A DNA stretch of 64,000 nt, taken from assembly GCA_003697105.1 (NCBI GenBank), contig RFFQ01000146.1, positions 28,020 through 92,019 of the forward strand, written 5' to 3'. The notes below the pieces were generated by a model that saw nothing but the letters and a program-made list of their open reading frames with translations, had not been told where the DNA came from and made no database searches. The DNA comes from Gemmatimonadota bacterium (GTDB lineage Bacteria > 4572-55 > J002). Shown piece after piece: positions 43,436 to 51,981 of this stretch (the stretch's first letter is position 1; each line of letters starts with the position of its first letter). The translations under genes were made by a program, and so were the position numbers.

Positions 43436-45076
43436 ATGGATTTTAATTATGAGAGATTGACTGAAACGCTCACGCCTTCAACGTTTGCACTTATACTTAA
43501 AAATTCATTTACAAAATCGGAAATTATAAATTATGCGCGAAAATGCGGGGTGAATTATCAAGGTCGGCGGATTAAATCGGTACCACTTCCGCAACTTATT
43601 GAAGACTTAAATGAAAATTTTCAAAATGATCCCAAATTTGCAAAATCATTTATTCGATCTTTATCTAAAAAAAATGCAAATTATATCGACCGTTTCAAAG
43701 AGATGTCTCCTGCCGATATTCACGCCTATTTGGAGACCGAAAAAGCCAATTATGTTGCGCAAGATGCGGTTGGGAATATTCTATGTGCGTTATGGCTGGA
43801 TACCCGTGATGATGTTCACCATCTTTACGACCAACTCCGGGATGAATTGGTGGACTTGCTCAAACCAACCGCCCCAATCTCCCCCAAAAAGAATGGCGCC
43901 ACCGTGACTCCCACAACTGAAACACCACCCGATAAATCGCCGGGATCGATAACTGAAGCCGAAATTCATCACCCGCCCACAGACGAACTTCAGTTACTCA
44001 AAGAAGCGAATCAAAAGCTACAAAATGATCTTCGGACTGCCCAACGTGAGATTCAACGACTTTCTGCGGCTTTAAAAGACCAGCAAGACGCCACAGAAGG
44101 TTTGCGAACGCGGCTCAAAACGCGGCGCACCGATGCCAAACAGTATCAGGCAGAGCGGGATCAGTTGGAAAAAAAACTGAAAGCGGCACTGGAAGAAATC
44201 GAACATCTTAAAGCACAGTTAGCGCAACTCCAACCGCATACCGACGTGATAGACGACCTCTACAGCCAAATCCGGCGTTTGGAACGGGAAAATCGTAAGT
44301 TGGAATACGATCTAAATAAAGCCAATCAAGATCGTCTGGAATGGCAATCCAAGCCAAACCCATTTTTTGAAGCGCTGGAAAAAGAGATGCGCTCTCAAAA
44401 AGAAGAATTGCGCCAATTACACTTGCTGGGTCAAGACCGGGATGAGAAGGTGTTGAGATTATTGAACTCAGTGATCCAGCAACAAGGACATACCCGCCGT
44501 GAGGTGGACCGGCTCCGTGAAATTTTGGAATCACAAGGTAAACGCCCACGAGGTAAAAGTGATTTGGAGCGCGTGGCGGTCTTTGTGGATGTCCAGAACA
44601 TGTTTTATGGCGCGAAAAAGCAGTTCAATGCTCGCTTAGATTACGCCAAACTCCTAGATGCGGCGGTAGGCAAACGGCGGTTGATTCAAGCGACTGCTTA
44701 CGTCGTGCAAACCCCGGAAATCGATCAGAGTGCGTTTGTATCTATGCTCCAGCATCGAAATTACACCGTTAAAACTAAGGACTTACGGCTGCGGGCAGAT
44801 GGATCCGCCAAAGGCGATTGGGACATGGGAATGGCGCTAGATATGCTCCGTATGGCGGAACGTGGCGTTGATGTGATCTCTTTGGTGAGTGGGGACGGCG
44901 ATTTTGTCGATCTTGTCAACTTGATCAAAACCAAAGGGCCAAAAGTGGAAGTGTTTGCGTTTACGCAAAATATTGCGGTGGATTTGCGTGAAGCCGCCGA
45001 CCACTTTTATGCGATTGGAACAGACCTGTTACTGGGGTTTGATACCGTGAGTGAGGAAAAAGAAGCTGTTAGTTAA
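43436..45076 (+). CDS. Coiled-coil protein with C-terminal NYN (LabA/DUF88-like) nuclease domain
   Basis: A 546-aa protein. The first 145 residues form a helical domain I do not recognise (ALILKNSFTKSEIINYARKC; SPADIHAYLETEKANYV). A coiled coil covers about 185-375. Residues about 378-530 are a NYN/PIN-like domain with acidic catalytic candidates D385 (AVFVDVQN), the KGDWDMGMALD helix and D487/D489 (SGDGDFVDLV). NYN domains are RNA-cleaving in characterised members. The aggagg at 43425-43430 fixes ATG 43436 rather than GTG 43430. The upstream sequence is A/T-rich compared with the neighbours. It is followed 18 bp later by the MshEN-TonB fusion gene. Confidence 0.88.
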   Translation: MDFNYERLTETLTPSTFALILKNSFTKSEIINYARKCGVNYQGRRIKSVPLPQLIEDLNENFQNDPKFAKSFIRSLSKKNANYIDRFKEMSPADIHAYLETEKANYVAQDAVGNILCALWLDTRDDVHHLYDQLRDELVDLLKPTAPISPKKNGATVTPTTETPPDKSPGSITEAEIHHPPTDELQLLKEANQKLQNDLRTAQREIQRLSAALKDQQDATEGLRTRLKTRRTDAKQYQAERDQLEKKLKAALEEIEHLKAQLAQLQPHTDVIDDLYSQIRRLERENRKLEYDLNKANQDRLEWQSKPNPFFEALEKEMRSQKEELRQLHLLGQDRDEKVLRLLNSVIQQQGHTRREVDRLREILESQGKRPRGKSDLERVAVFVDVQNMFYGAKKQFNARLDYAKLLDAAVGKRRLIQATAYVVQTPEIDQSAFVSMLQHRNYTVKTKDLRLRADGSAKGDWDMGMALDMLRMAERGVDVISLVSGDGDFVDLVNLIKTKGPKVEVFAFTQNIAVDLREAADHFYAIGTDLLLGFDTVSEEKEAVS

Positions 45077-45094
45077 ATACGATGGGGATTAACG

Positions 45095-46633
45095 ATGGCA
45101 ACGCGGGAACGCCTCGGAAAACAACTCATCAAAGCCGGAAAACTCACTGGAAAACAGTTAGACTATGCTTTAGCGCAACAAGCAAAAACCGCGCAGCGAC
45201 TCGGCTCGATTTTGATTGAGCACCAACTGGCAACTCCGGCGGATGTCGGAACCGTGCTGGCAAACCAATTTCAACACCCGGCGATTGATCTGGCAACGGT
45301 GACACCCAGCAAAGAAGCCCTTGCCCGCATACCCCGAGTATTTGCGAAAGCACATCATGTGTTACCCTTGTGGTGTGACCACCACCAACTGGTGATCGCC
45401 GTTTGTGACCCTACCCACGCCAAACTCATTTCACGTTTGGCAGATTTGACCGGAATGGTGATTGATACCCGGGTATGCCCTCAAATTTGTATTGATCGGG
45501 CGATTGAAATTTACTACACTCCGGCGGTATCCGGTCGTCGTCCGGCAACTGCCGCTGAAGGCTCTCCGAAGCGACCCGCCGTGGTTTGGAAAAATTCGCT
45601 TTTAATGGAGAAAATCCGGCAGGTAAAAGCACGTTCACCGCTCCCGCGCCGGATAAAACCGCCGATTTACACCGGATATTCATGGATATTACTTGTCTCA
45701 ATATTGGCGCATTTTAGTTTTGGGTGGTGGATGTTTTCGATGCCAATCGCACCCCATCGAATTGACATCCCGCCGAAACCGGAAGCGATTCGCATTGCTG
45801 GCTTTTTCCCCGAAAAACAGGAGTGGTTACCGGCTAAATTGGCACCAGAACCGGCACCGGCAGTGAAAATCCCCCTGGCGGAACACGATGTTTCCGCACC
45901 GGATAATGCCCCTGCGCCGGAAATGGACCATCTACCGCGTGACCCCGAACCCACACCGGCACCGGTAGGTAAACCGGATGGCGAACCGTCGGGGACCTCC
46001 GCTCAGGAGGCTGTGGGCGGTGGAGATGGCAATCCTGCTCACGGTGTGGATGTCGGCTCACAAGGTGTTTTGAAATTTCTGACGGGGAAAGATGAATCCG
46101 GGAAGGCGTCTTCCCGTCGTGACGTGCAACAGGATGTGGATCGTGCCCTGCAACAGCGCGGTAAACTTACACGGGGGGGTCACGCTACCGGCTCGGAAAC
46201 AGGTCGGGGTACTGGGCTAGAAGGGGAAGGTTATGCCCACACCGGTAGCCAGACAAGTGCTACCCAGTCCGTAAGATTGGGTAAAAACGGGACGGTTCAC
46301 CCCAATGCGATTACGGCACTTCACGGTAGTGGTACCGGCGGTGCTAGCCGTAGCCGGACAGAAATTCAACAGCGGGTTGCCGCCTATCTGGTGGCAATCC
46401 GGAATTTGTATAATCAGGAGTTAAAAACATCACCCACGTTAGCTGGCCGGTTGGTCATTGAGTTTACCATTTTGGCAAATGGCACGTTGAGCGAGGTTCA
46501 CATCCGCGAATCCACCTTGAACCATGACCGGTTTGAGCAGGATGTTCTAAGCCGCGTTAAACGGTGGCGGTTTAATCCCATTCCGGCGGGGGTTGTCACG
46601 GTGGTTTATCCATTTGATTTTTATAGTTCCTAA
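45095..46633 (+). CDS. MshEN-TM-TonB fusion protein
   Basis: A 512-aa protein with an unusual domain order. Residues 1-150 match the N-terminal domain of type II secretion/type IV pilus ATPases (MshEN/GspE-N: LGKQLIKAGKLTGKQLDYAL, LGSILIEHQLATPADVGTVL, VLPLWCDHHQLVIAVCDP), a fold known to bind c-di-GMP in some members. One membrane helix (ILLVSILAHFSFGWWMF, about 195-212) leads to a Pro- and Gly-rich periplasmic spacer. A C-terminal TonB/AglT-like domain follows (RLVIEFTILANGTLSEVHI, SRVKRWRFNPIPAGVV). The ATPase core of GspE/PilB is absent. It may link a cytoplasmic second-messenger signal to an envelope complex (inference). It is co-directional with the DUF4388 gene 21 bp downstream. Confidence 0.82.
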   Translation: MATRERLGKQLIKAGKLTGKQLDYALAQQAKTAQRLGSILIEHQLATPADVGTVLANQFQHPAIDLATVTPSKEALARIPRVFAKAHHVLPLWCDHHQLVIAVCDPTHAKLISRLADLTGMVIDTRVCPQICIDRAIEIYYTPAVSGRRPATAAEGSPKRPAVVWKNSLLMEKIRQVKARSPLPRRIKPPIYTGYSWILLVSILAHFSFGWWMFSMPIAPHRIDIPPKPEAIRIAGFFPEKQEWLPAKLAPEPAPAVKIPLAEHDVSAPDNAPAPEMDHLPRDPEPTPAPVGKPDGEPSGTSAQEAVGGGDGNPAHGVDVGSQGVLKFLTGKDESGKASSRRDVQQDVDRALQQRGKLTRGGHATGSETGRGTGLEGEGYAHTGSQTSATQSVRLGKNGTVHPNAITALHGSGTGGASRSRTEIQQRVAAYLVAIRNLYNQELKTSPTLAGRLVIEFTILANGTLSEVHIRESTLNHDRFEQDVLSRVKRWRFNPIPAGVVTVVYPFDFYSS

Positions 46634-46654
46634 ATTTGGGGGAGAGTAGCGACG

Positions 46655-47782
46655 ATGGCACTGGAAGGGAATCTAAACGATTTTGCACTTTCTGAAATTT
46701 TACAACTGATCTCCGTGCAACAAAAGAGCGGCTACTTGGAGTTGCGTTCCGGCAATGATCGCGCCGAAATTTGGTTTGAAAAAGGGCGAATTGTGTTTGC
46801 GGATCAGCAGTTAAAACCGTTGACCAGTTTGATCAAAGAACATCTTATCAACACTAAGGTTCTGACTCCAGATATTATTTCCCGCGTGGAAAATGCGGCT
46901 CAACAGTCCCGGATTAGTTTTGAAAAAGTGCTGGTTTCTGGAGGCTATTTGGGGGCAGATGAGTTGGCGGCAGTCTCCGAATTTATTATCAGTGAGATGA
47001 TTCACGGGCTGTTCAAATGGCAGGAGGGCACCTATAAATTTGATGCCGATGTGACCCGCCCGAGCAGTCCCGCCGATGTATCGCTTAAAACCGAAGGGTT
47101 GCTGATGGAGGGGATGCGCCGGATCGATGAGTGGCCCGGCATTTTAGAGCAATTACCCTCACCCAAAATGTGGGTACACCCGGGCACAGCTAACCCCGAC
47201 GATTACTCCCTGACGGAAGAAGAACAAAAGATTATCGAACTGGCTCAAAATGGCATTCGGTTAGCCGACTTGGTGAATCAAGCCGGAATTGGGCAATACC
47301 GTACTTACGAAACGGTCTGTAACTTAAAAGAAGTGGATTTGCTGACGGTCTCCGAACCCACAATTGATACAGAAGAAACCAAAAAACAGATAAAACGCCG
47401 CATCCATGTCGGCCGGTTTTTACGACCCTTGCTGGCATTTGTCGTGGTGGTGCTACTGATTGCTGTTGCTCTTACTGCCATTTTGGGTGCGCGGTGGGGT
47501 TTGAAACAGATCGGTTTTTCCAAAATCTCCAATGCTGCAGCGAAACGGGCCAATATGCAACAAGAGATGGAATCAATTCGATTGGCATTGGATGTCTATT
47601 TGATTCAATATCATTACTATCCGGCTGAATTAGAGGATTTGGTTGCCGTCAATCTGCTCTCTCCGGATCAAATTCGGGATGATTTTCGGGAACAAATCTA
47701 TGGTTATCGCTTAACCAATGGTAATCGCTCCTATGAAATTGATTCCCGCTATTTGGACCCTCAATTTTACTACCCACAATGA
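46655..47782 (+). CDS. DUF4388 (PATAN-like) protein with TM helix and pseudopilin-like C-terminus
   Basis: A 375-aa protein. Residues 1 to about 160 show the DUF4388/PATAN pattern (LEGNLNDFALSEILQLISVQ, SGYLELRSGNDRAEIWFEKG, FKWQEGTYKFD), common in response regulators and gliding or twitching control proteins. A winged-helix-like stretch follows (EQKIIELAQNGIRLADL). After a helix (LLAFVVVVLLIAVALTAIL, about 263-282) the last 80 residues resemble a pseudopilin periplasmic segment (MESIRLALDVYLIQYHYYP, DDFREQIYGYRLTNG). It overlaps the next gene by 4 bp (ATGA), so it is translationally coupled to the ABC ATPase. Role unknown. Confidence 0.78.
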   Translation: MALEGNLNDFALSEILQLISVQQKSGYLELRSGNDRAEIWFEKGRIVFADQQLKPLTSLIKEHLINTKVLTPDIISRVENAAQQSRISFEKVLVSGGYLGADELAAVSEFIISEMIHGLFKWQEGTYKFDADVTRPSSPADVSLKTEGLLMEGMRRIDEWPGILEQLPSPKMWVHPGTANPDDYSLTEEEQKIIELAQNGIRLADLVNQAGIGQYRTYETVCNLKEVDLLTVSEPTIDTEETKKQIKRRIHVGRFLRPLLAFVVVVLLIAVALTAILGARWGLKQIGFSKISNAAAKRANMQQEMESIRLALDVYLIQYHYYPAELEDLVAVNLLSPDQIRDDFREQIYGYRLTNGNRSYEIDSRYLDPQFYYPQ

Positions 47783-48531
47783 TTGAACTGCAGCACGTTA
47801 CGAAACGGTTTGGTGACCTGACCGCCGTTGATAATCTGAATTTAAGCATTCCCAAAGGTGAATTTTTCGGCTTTTTGGGCCAAAATGGCGCGGGTAAGAC
47901 CACGACCATCAAAATGATGACCGGTTTATTACGCCCGACAGAAGGTACGATTTTGATCGATGGAATTAATATTCAGCAAGAGCCGGAAAAAGCCAAATTC
48001 CGCATTGGTTATGTCCCGGATAGTCCTTATGTGTATGAAAAGCTCACCGGACGGGAGTTTCTTTACTTTACCGGTAATTTGTACCGGTTGGACCAAGAAA
48101 CGATCCGCCGCCGGACAGATTACTTCCTCGATCTGTTTGAACTCCAAGACGCCGCCGACAAACGCACGGAAGAATATTCACACGGGATGCGGCAGAAGAT
48201 CGTCATGTCTTCTGCGTTTATTCATTTGCCCCGCGTGATGATTGTGGATGAACCGATGGTCGGGCTTGACCCCCAAAGCGCTAAGATGATTAAGAGTATT
48301 CTCCGCAAACTCTGTGATGATCAGGGTAGTACGGTCTTTATGTCCAGCCATAGTTTGCCGGTGGTGGAGGAACTTTGTGATCGGATTGGGATTATTGTAA
48401 AAGGGCGACTCATTGCTTTGGGCACCTTGGATGAGCTAAAAGCACAAGCTCGCCTCGAAAGAGGCATGACCCTAGAACATCTGTTTTTAGAACTCACCGG
48501 CGGTGTTAAAGAGGCGAATTTAATTGATTAA
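47779..48531 (+). CDS. ABC exporter ATP-binding protein
   Basis: A 250-aa nucleotide-binding subunit of the ABC-2/Nat-type export family. Walker A GQNGAGKTT, Q-loop YVPDSP, signature-like YSHGMRQK (Ser-His-Gly in place of Ser-Gly-Gly), Walker B VMIVDEPMVGLD and H-loop SSH are all present. It starts inside the stop codon of the DUF4388 gene. It is followed by an alkaline-phosphatase-superfamily gene and then the likely permease (49436), so the three probably form one transport unit. The substrate is not evident. Confidence 0.9.
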   Translation: MIELQHVTKRFGDLTAVDNLNLSIPKGEFFGFLGQNGAGKTTTIKMMTGLLRPTEGTILIDGINIQQEPEKAKFRIGYVPDSPYVYEKLTGREFLYFTGNLYRLDQETIRRRTDYFLDLFELQDAADKRTEEYSHGMRQKIVMSSAFIHLPRVMIVDEPMVGLDPQSAKMIKSILRKLCDDQGSTVFMSSHSLPVVEELCDRIGIIVKGRLIALGTLDELKAQARLERGMTLEHLFLELTGGVKEANLID

Positions 48532-48555
48532 TAAACGGGTACAGCAAACCTAACG

Positions 48556-49443
48556 ATGTCCATATTATTCCTATTTTTTGATGGCGTCGGCATTGGGGTG
48601 AACGACCCGCGGGTCAATCCTCTTGCCCGGACGCCATCTCGTTTTTTAAGCCATTTTTTAGATGATACCCTGAGGTCACCGTACGGGGGACGGGTTGTCC
48701 CGACAAATGCGACCCTGGGGGTAGCAGGTGTTCCGCAGAGTGCGACCGGCCAGACGACCCTGTTCACCGGTGTGAATGCCTCACAGGTGGTTGGCAAGCA
48801 TATTAGCGGTTTTCCGACACAACCCTTACGCGAACTTTTGAACGAGTATAACCTGCTGAAAGCATTGCATAACCGTGCCCAACGGGTCTGTTTTGCCAAC
48901 TGCTACACGGAGGACTACTTTAAGCGCCGAAAAATCTGGTATTCCGCGACAACTTGGTGTATTTTATCGTCGGGGGCGCGGCATTTTATGCTTGATGACC
49001 TAAAACAGGATCGGGGTGTTTCCCATGATTTTACCAATGCCTTTCTGAATGAATTCGGGTATGATGTGCCGCTCCGGACACCGGAAAAAGCTGGGCAGAT
49101 TTTAGGCAATTTACTGGCAGACCATGATTTGGTTTTATTTGAGCATATTCTTACCGATAAAATCAGCCATCGTAAAAGTTTTGAGATGGCACAGGACCTC
49201 ATCCAAACGATTGACCGGTTTTTCGATGGGGTATTTGAGACCGTCGATTTGAATCAGCATACCATTTTGTTCAGCAGTGACCACGGTGGCTTTGAAGATT
49301 TGAGTCATGGGAAACACACCACCAATCCGGTACTCACCCTTATTTGGGGGAAAGATCAAGACCGGCTGGCACGCCGGATCCATAGCATTCAAGATATAAC
49401 GCCTGCCATTATCGACTTGTTTGAAGACTGTTACCATGAATGA
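48556..49443 (+). CDS. Alkaline-phosphatase-superfamily metalloenzyme
   Basis: A 295-aa protein of the phosphopentomutase/phosphoglycerate-mutase-like metalloenzyme group. The N-terminal metal site LFFDGVGIGVND, the nucleophile-region block SATGQTTLFTGVNAS and the C-terminal metal site SSDHGGFEDLSHGKHTTNP are clear. There is no signal peptide, so it is predicted cytoplasmic. It is shorter than true phosphoglycerate mutase (about 500 aa) and lacks its insert. The gene lies between the ABC ATPase and permease genes and overlaps the permease start by 8 bp, suggesting it acts on the transported compound or a precursor (inference). Confidence 0.82.
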   Translation: MSILFLFFDGVGIGVNDPRVNPLARTPSRFLSHFLDDTLRSPYGGRVVPTNATLGVAGVPQSATGQTTLFTGVNASQVVGKHISGFPTQPLRELLNEYNLLKALHNRAQRVCFANCYTEDYFKRRKIWYSATTWCILSSGARHFMLDDLKQDRGVSHDFTNAFLNEFGYDVPLRTPEKAGQILGNLLADHDLVLFEHILTDKISHRKSFEMAQDLIQTIDRFFDGVFETVDLNQHTILFSSDHGGFEDLSHGKHTTNPVLTLIWGKDQDRLARRIHSIQDITPAIIDLFEDCYHE

Positions 49444-51127
49444 GTTACGCCTCATTACCGGGATCAAAGCACGTAATTTTATCAATAGCATCACTGAACG
49501 GTCGGTAGATCGGATTGCTCGAAACGTGGCATATATCGTTATCGCGACATTATTTGTGGTGGGGATGTTTGCCATCTTTCTAGCAATGTTCAGCTATTTG
49601 CAAACCGATGCCGATGTATTGGGACCCATTCTCACTGCCCGGATTTTGCGGATTGCATTCTTAAGCTTTTTTTCCTTACTGGTCATCAGCAATATCATCA
49701 CGTCGTTATCCACGTTGTACCGCTCCTCGGAAGTTGTTTATCTGTTTTCCACCCCGATGACCCATCTAAATGTGTTTATCACCAAATTTATCGAAAATGT
49801 CTTTTTCAGTTCATGGGCGATCCTCATGTTGGGGATTCCCATTGTTGCCGCTTATGGCCTCATTGTAAACGCACCGTTTTATTTTTACCCCTGGATTTTG
49901 CTTATTTTTATCCCGTTTGTTCTCATTTCTGCCAGTTGGGGGGTTTCTTTTACGATTATTCTGACCCGCTTATTTTCGCACCAACGGGCGCGCAAATGGT
50001 TGACCGGCGGTTTGTTCCTCAGTGGCATCTCGGTTGCCATTTATGCCTATTTAACCCGCCCGCGGCGATTGGTGATCGGGGATACCGATAGTTTGTTGGA
50101 AGTGGATCGCTTTTTAGCTCGCGCGCAGGTTGTCTCGTTGCCGGTTATGCCGCATTCATGGATGGTGGAAACCTTTTTATCGATTGTGGATGGCGTTCTA
50201 AATGATGCGTATTTTTACACGGCATTGCTGATCAGCACGGCGATTGTCTCTTTACAAATGGTGCTTTGGATTGCTTACAAATGGTATTACCCCAGTTGGA
50301 CGCGCTCATTAGAATCTGGTGGTACAGAACGTCGCCGTTCGGGAACATACCGGGATGTAACCTTCAATCCACTTTTCAAACTTTTTCCGCAAGATGTGCG
50401 GAGCCTGATCGTCAAGGACATACGTTTGTTCCTCCGCGATCCGAATCAGTGGGGGCAATTGCTGATCATTGCCACGTTGCTGGTGGTCTATATTTTTAAT
50501 TTGGCAAATCTGCCGCCGTACTTTGACAACGATTTTTGGAAGGTGATTATCTCTTTCCTGAATTTTGCGTTCACGGGTTATGTGTTCGCGACGATTTCCG
50601 TACGGTTTGTGTTTCCGTCGGTCAGTCTGGAAGGTCATAGTTTTTGGTCGGTGGGGACGGCACCAATTAAAATTGAAACGCTTTTTTGGGAGAAATATAT
50701 GTTAGCGTTTTTGCTATCGCTTGCCGGAGCAGAAACGTTGGTGACAGTCTCCAACTTGATGCTCAAAGCTGATCGGGTGAGCCTGATCGTGGCATGGGTG
50801 GGTACTTTTTTTGTAATCGCAGCGCTGACAGCGATCAATGTGGGCTTAGGGGCGGTTTATCCTTATTTTCATGAAAAAAACCCGTCCCGCATCGCCTCGA
50901 CCGCCGGGGCGATGGTTTCCGTAATCATTTGTGTGGTTTATGTGCTAACGGTTTCGGCATTAGTCGGGTTTTTAACGTGGGCATATTACGGTACCCGCTG
51001 GACCGCTTTTCATGCGACACCGGAAATGGTAAGGGATGCGGTGTTAGCATTCGTATTAATTCACTTGATAGCAATCGGGTTACCGGTTCGCTACGGTATT
51101 CGTTCCCTAAAATATCGGGATTTATAA
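49436..51127 (+). CDS. Large ABC-2-type exporter membrane subunit (putative)
   Basis: A 563-aa membrane protein with about twelve hydrophobic helices in two halves separated by a cytoplasmic stretch (SLESGGTERRRSGTYRD). YRSSEVVYLFSTPM near residue 95 matches the coupling region of the exporter-type permeases annotated as putative ABC exporter. KDIRLFLRDPNQWGQ begins the second half. ATG 49436 is chosen over 49421 because it gives MNELRLITGIKARN and couples to the upstream stop. Paired with the ATPase at 47779. Substrate unknown. Confidence 0.83.
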   Translation: MNELRLITGIKARNFINSITERSVDRIARNVAYIVIATLFVVGMFAIFLAMFSYLQTDADVLGPILTARILRIAFLSFFSLLVISNIITSLSTLYRSSEVVYLFSTPMTHLNVFITKFIENVFFSSWAILMLGIPIVAAYGLIVNAPFYFYPWILLIFIPFVLISASWGVSFTIILTRLFSHQRARKWLTGGLFLSGISVAIYAYLTRPRRLVIGDTDSLLEVDRFLARAQVVSLPVMPHSWMVETFLSIVDGVLNDAYFYTALLISTAIVSLQMVLWIAYKWYYPSWTRSLESGGTERRRSGTYRDVTFNPLFKLFPQDVRSLIVKDIRLFLRDPNQWGQLLIIATLLVVYIFNLANLPPYFDNDFWKVIISFLNFAFTGYVFATISVRFVFPSVSLEGHSFWSVGTAPIKIETLFWEKYMLAFLLSLAGAETLVTVSNLMLKADRVSLIVAWVGTFFVIAALTAINVGLGAVYPYFHEKNPSRIASTAGAMVSVIICVVYVLTVSALVGFLTWAYYGTRWTAFHATPEMVRDAVLAFVLIHLIAIGLPVRYGIRSLKYRDL

Positions 51128-51141
51128 TGGAGGTTTCATCA

Positions 51142-51726
51142 ATGAAAAAGCTTATATGTACGCTGTTTCTCTGTGTGATTCTGGCGGCGCCGGGGCTTGC
51201 GCGTGAACGATCTATTTTTGGCGCTAGCCGGACGGTTATCGGGGGTTTTGGGGGTCCTGTTCTTAAAATTACGGATATTAATGGTGACATCGGCGCGCTC
51301 GTGGGTGGGCGCGGTGGCTGGATTTTGAACCACTCCCTGACACTGGGTGCGGGAGGGTATCTATTAGCCAGTGATCTGGACTTGACCCCGAAAGTGGCAC
51401 CACTAGATGAAGTGCCTATCCCGGAACAATTGAAATTCGGTTACGGCGGTTTTGAGATGGGCTATGTTATCCGCCCAAAAGAACTGGTACATTTTTCATT
51501 TAATACGCTCTTGGGCGCCGGGAACGTCCGTTTAGAGAATTTTGAAGATAACTTTTTTGTGGTTGAACCGGCATTGAATATGGAGATCAATGTTACTCCC
51601 AATATGCGGCTGGGCATGGGTCTCAGTTACCGGTTGGTGAATGGTGTCGATGATAATGTGTGGGTGAATGATGCGGATCTTACCAACACGGTGGGGGTTA
51701 TCACCCTTAAATTTGGTAAATTTTAA
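51142..51726 (+). CDS. Small outer-membrane beta-barrel protein
   Basis: A 194-aa exported protein. The ATG at 51142 follows ggagg (51129-51134) and opens a signal peptide (MKKLICTLFLCVILAAPGLA). The mature part is Gly- and aromatic-rich with amphipathic strands (GGRGGWILNHSLTLGAGGYL, FGYGGFEMGYVIRP, MRLGMGLSYRLVNG) and ends TLKFGKF, the terminal-Phe pattern of barrel proteins. It follows the exporter permease by 14 bp, then a terminator, so it is the last gene of that operon. Function not recognised. Confidence 0.82.
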   Translation: MKKLICTLFLCVILAAPGLARERSIFGASRTVIGGFGGPVLKITDINGDIGALVGGRGGWILNHSLTLGAGGYLLASDLDLTPKVAPLDEVPIPEQLKFGYGGFEMGYVIRPKELVHFSFNTLLGAGNVRLENFEDNFFVVEPALNMEINVTPNMRLGMGLSYRLVNGVDDNVWVNDADLTNTVGVITLKFGKF

Positions 51727-51760
51727 ACCCTTGTAAACGAGACGAAATCCTGCTATATTT

Positions 51761-51792
51761 AGGCGTGTCGGTTTTATAGGCACGCCTTTTTT
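51761..51792 (+). terminator. Rho-independent terminator of the exporter operon
   Basis: aggcgtg (51761-51767) pairs with cacgcct (51781-51787), followed by a run of T to 51792. It lies 35 bp after the small barrel gene. Confidence 0.85.
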
Positions 51793-51842
51793 ATCCTGAA
51801 GTCTTCAGCCTATTGCCATAACCTGCCTTGCACCCGCTGCTG

Positions 51843-51913
51843 CCTGAGCTTGTCGAAGGTTGCCCTGTCGAAAGCAGTGGCCGGGGGCTTCGACTACCGG
51901 GTCTCGATGCTCA
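51843..51913. repeat. REP-like palindromic intergenic element
   Basis: Contains cctgagcttgtcgaagg (51843-51859) and, 30-50 bp on, complementary blocks: TGAGC (51845-51849) with GCTCA (51909-51913), and GTCGAAG (51852-51858) with CTTCGAC (51888-51894). The core is widely seen as a dispersed extragenic repeat in environmental bacterial genomes (from memory). It is locally more G+C-rich than its flanks. Any reading frame through it is incidental. Confidence 0.6.
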
Positions 51914-51981
51914 ACCGGTGTGCTATTTTTGATAATGATAATAGGTTACGCAAAACAGACATTTGTTTAAGGATAGGAAAA

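Noticed and set aside
50929-51141. N-terminal extension of the small barrel protein overlapping the permease
   Set aside because: The signal peptide and ggagg site place the start at 51142; the extension lies in another frame of the permease gene.
51850-51981. N-terminal extension of the LTD protein
   Set aside because: It runs through the REP-like palindrome, and a signal peptide with a ribosome site begins at 51982.
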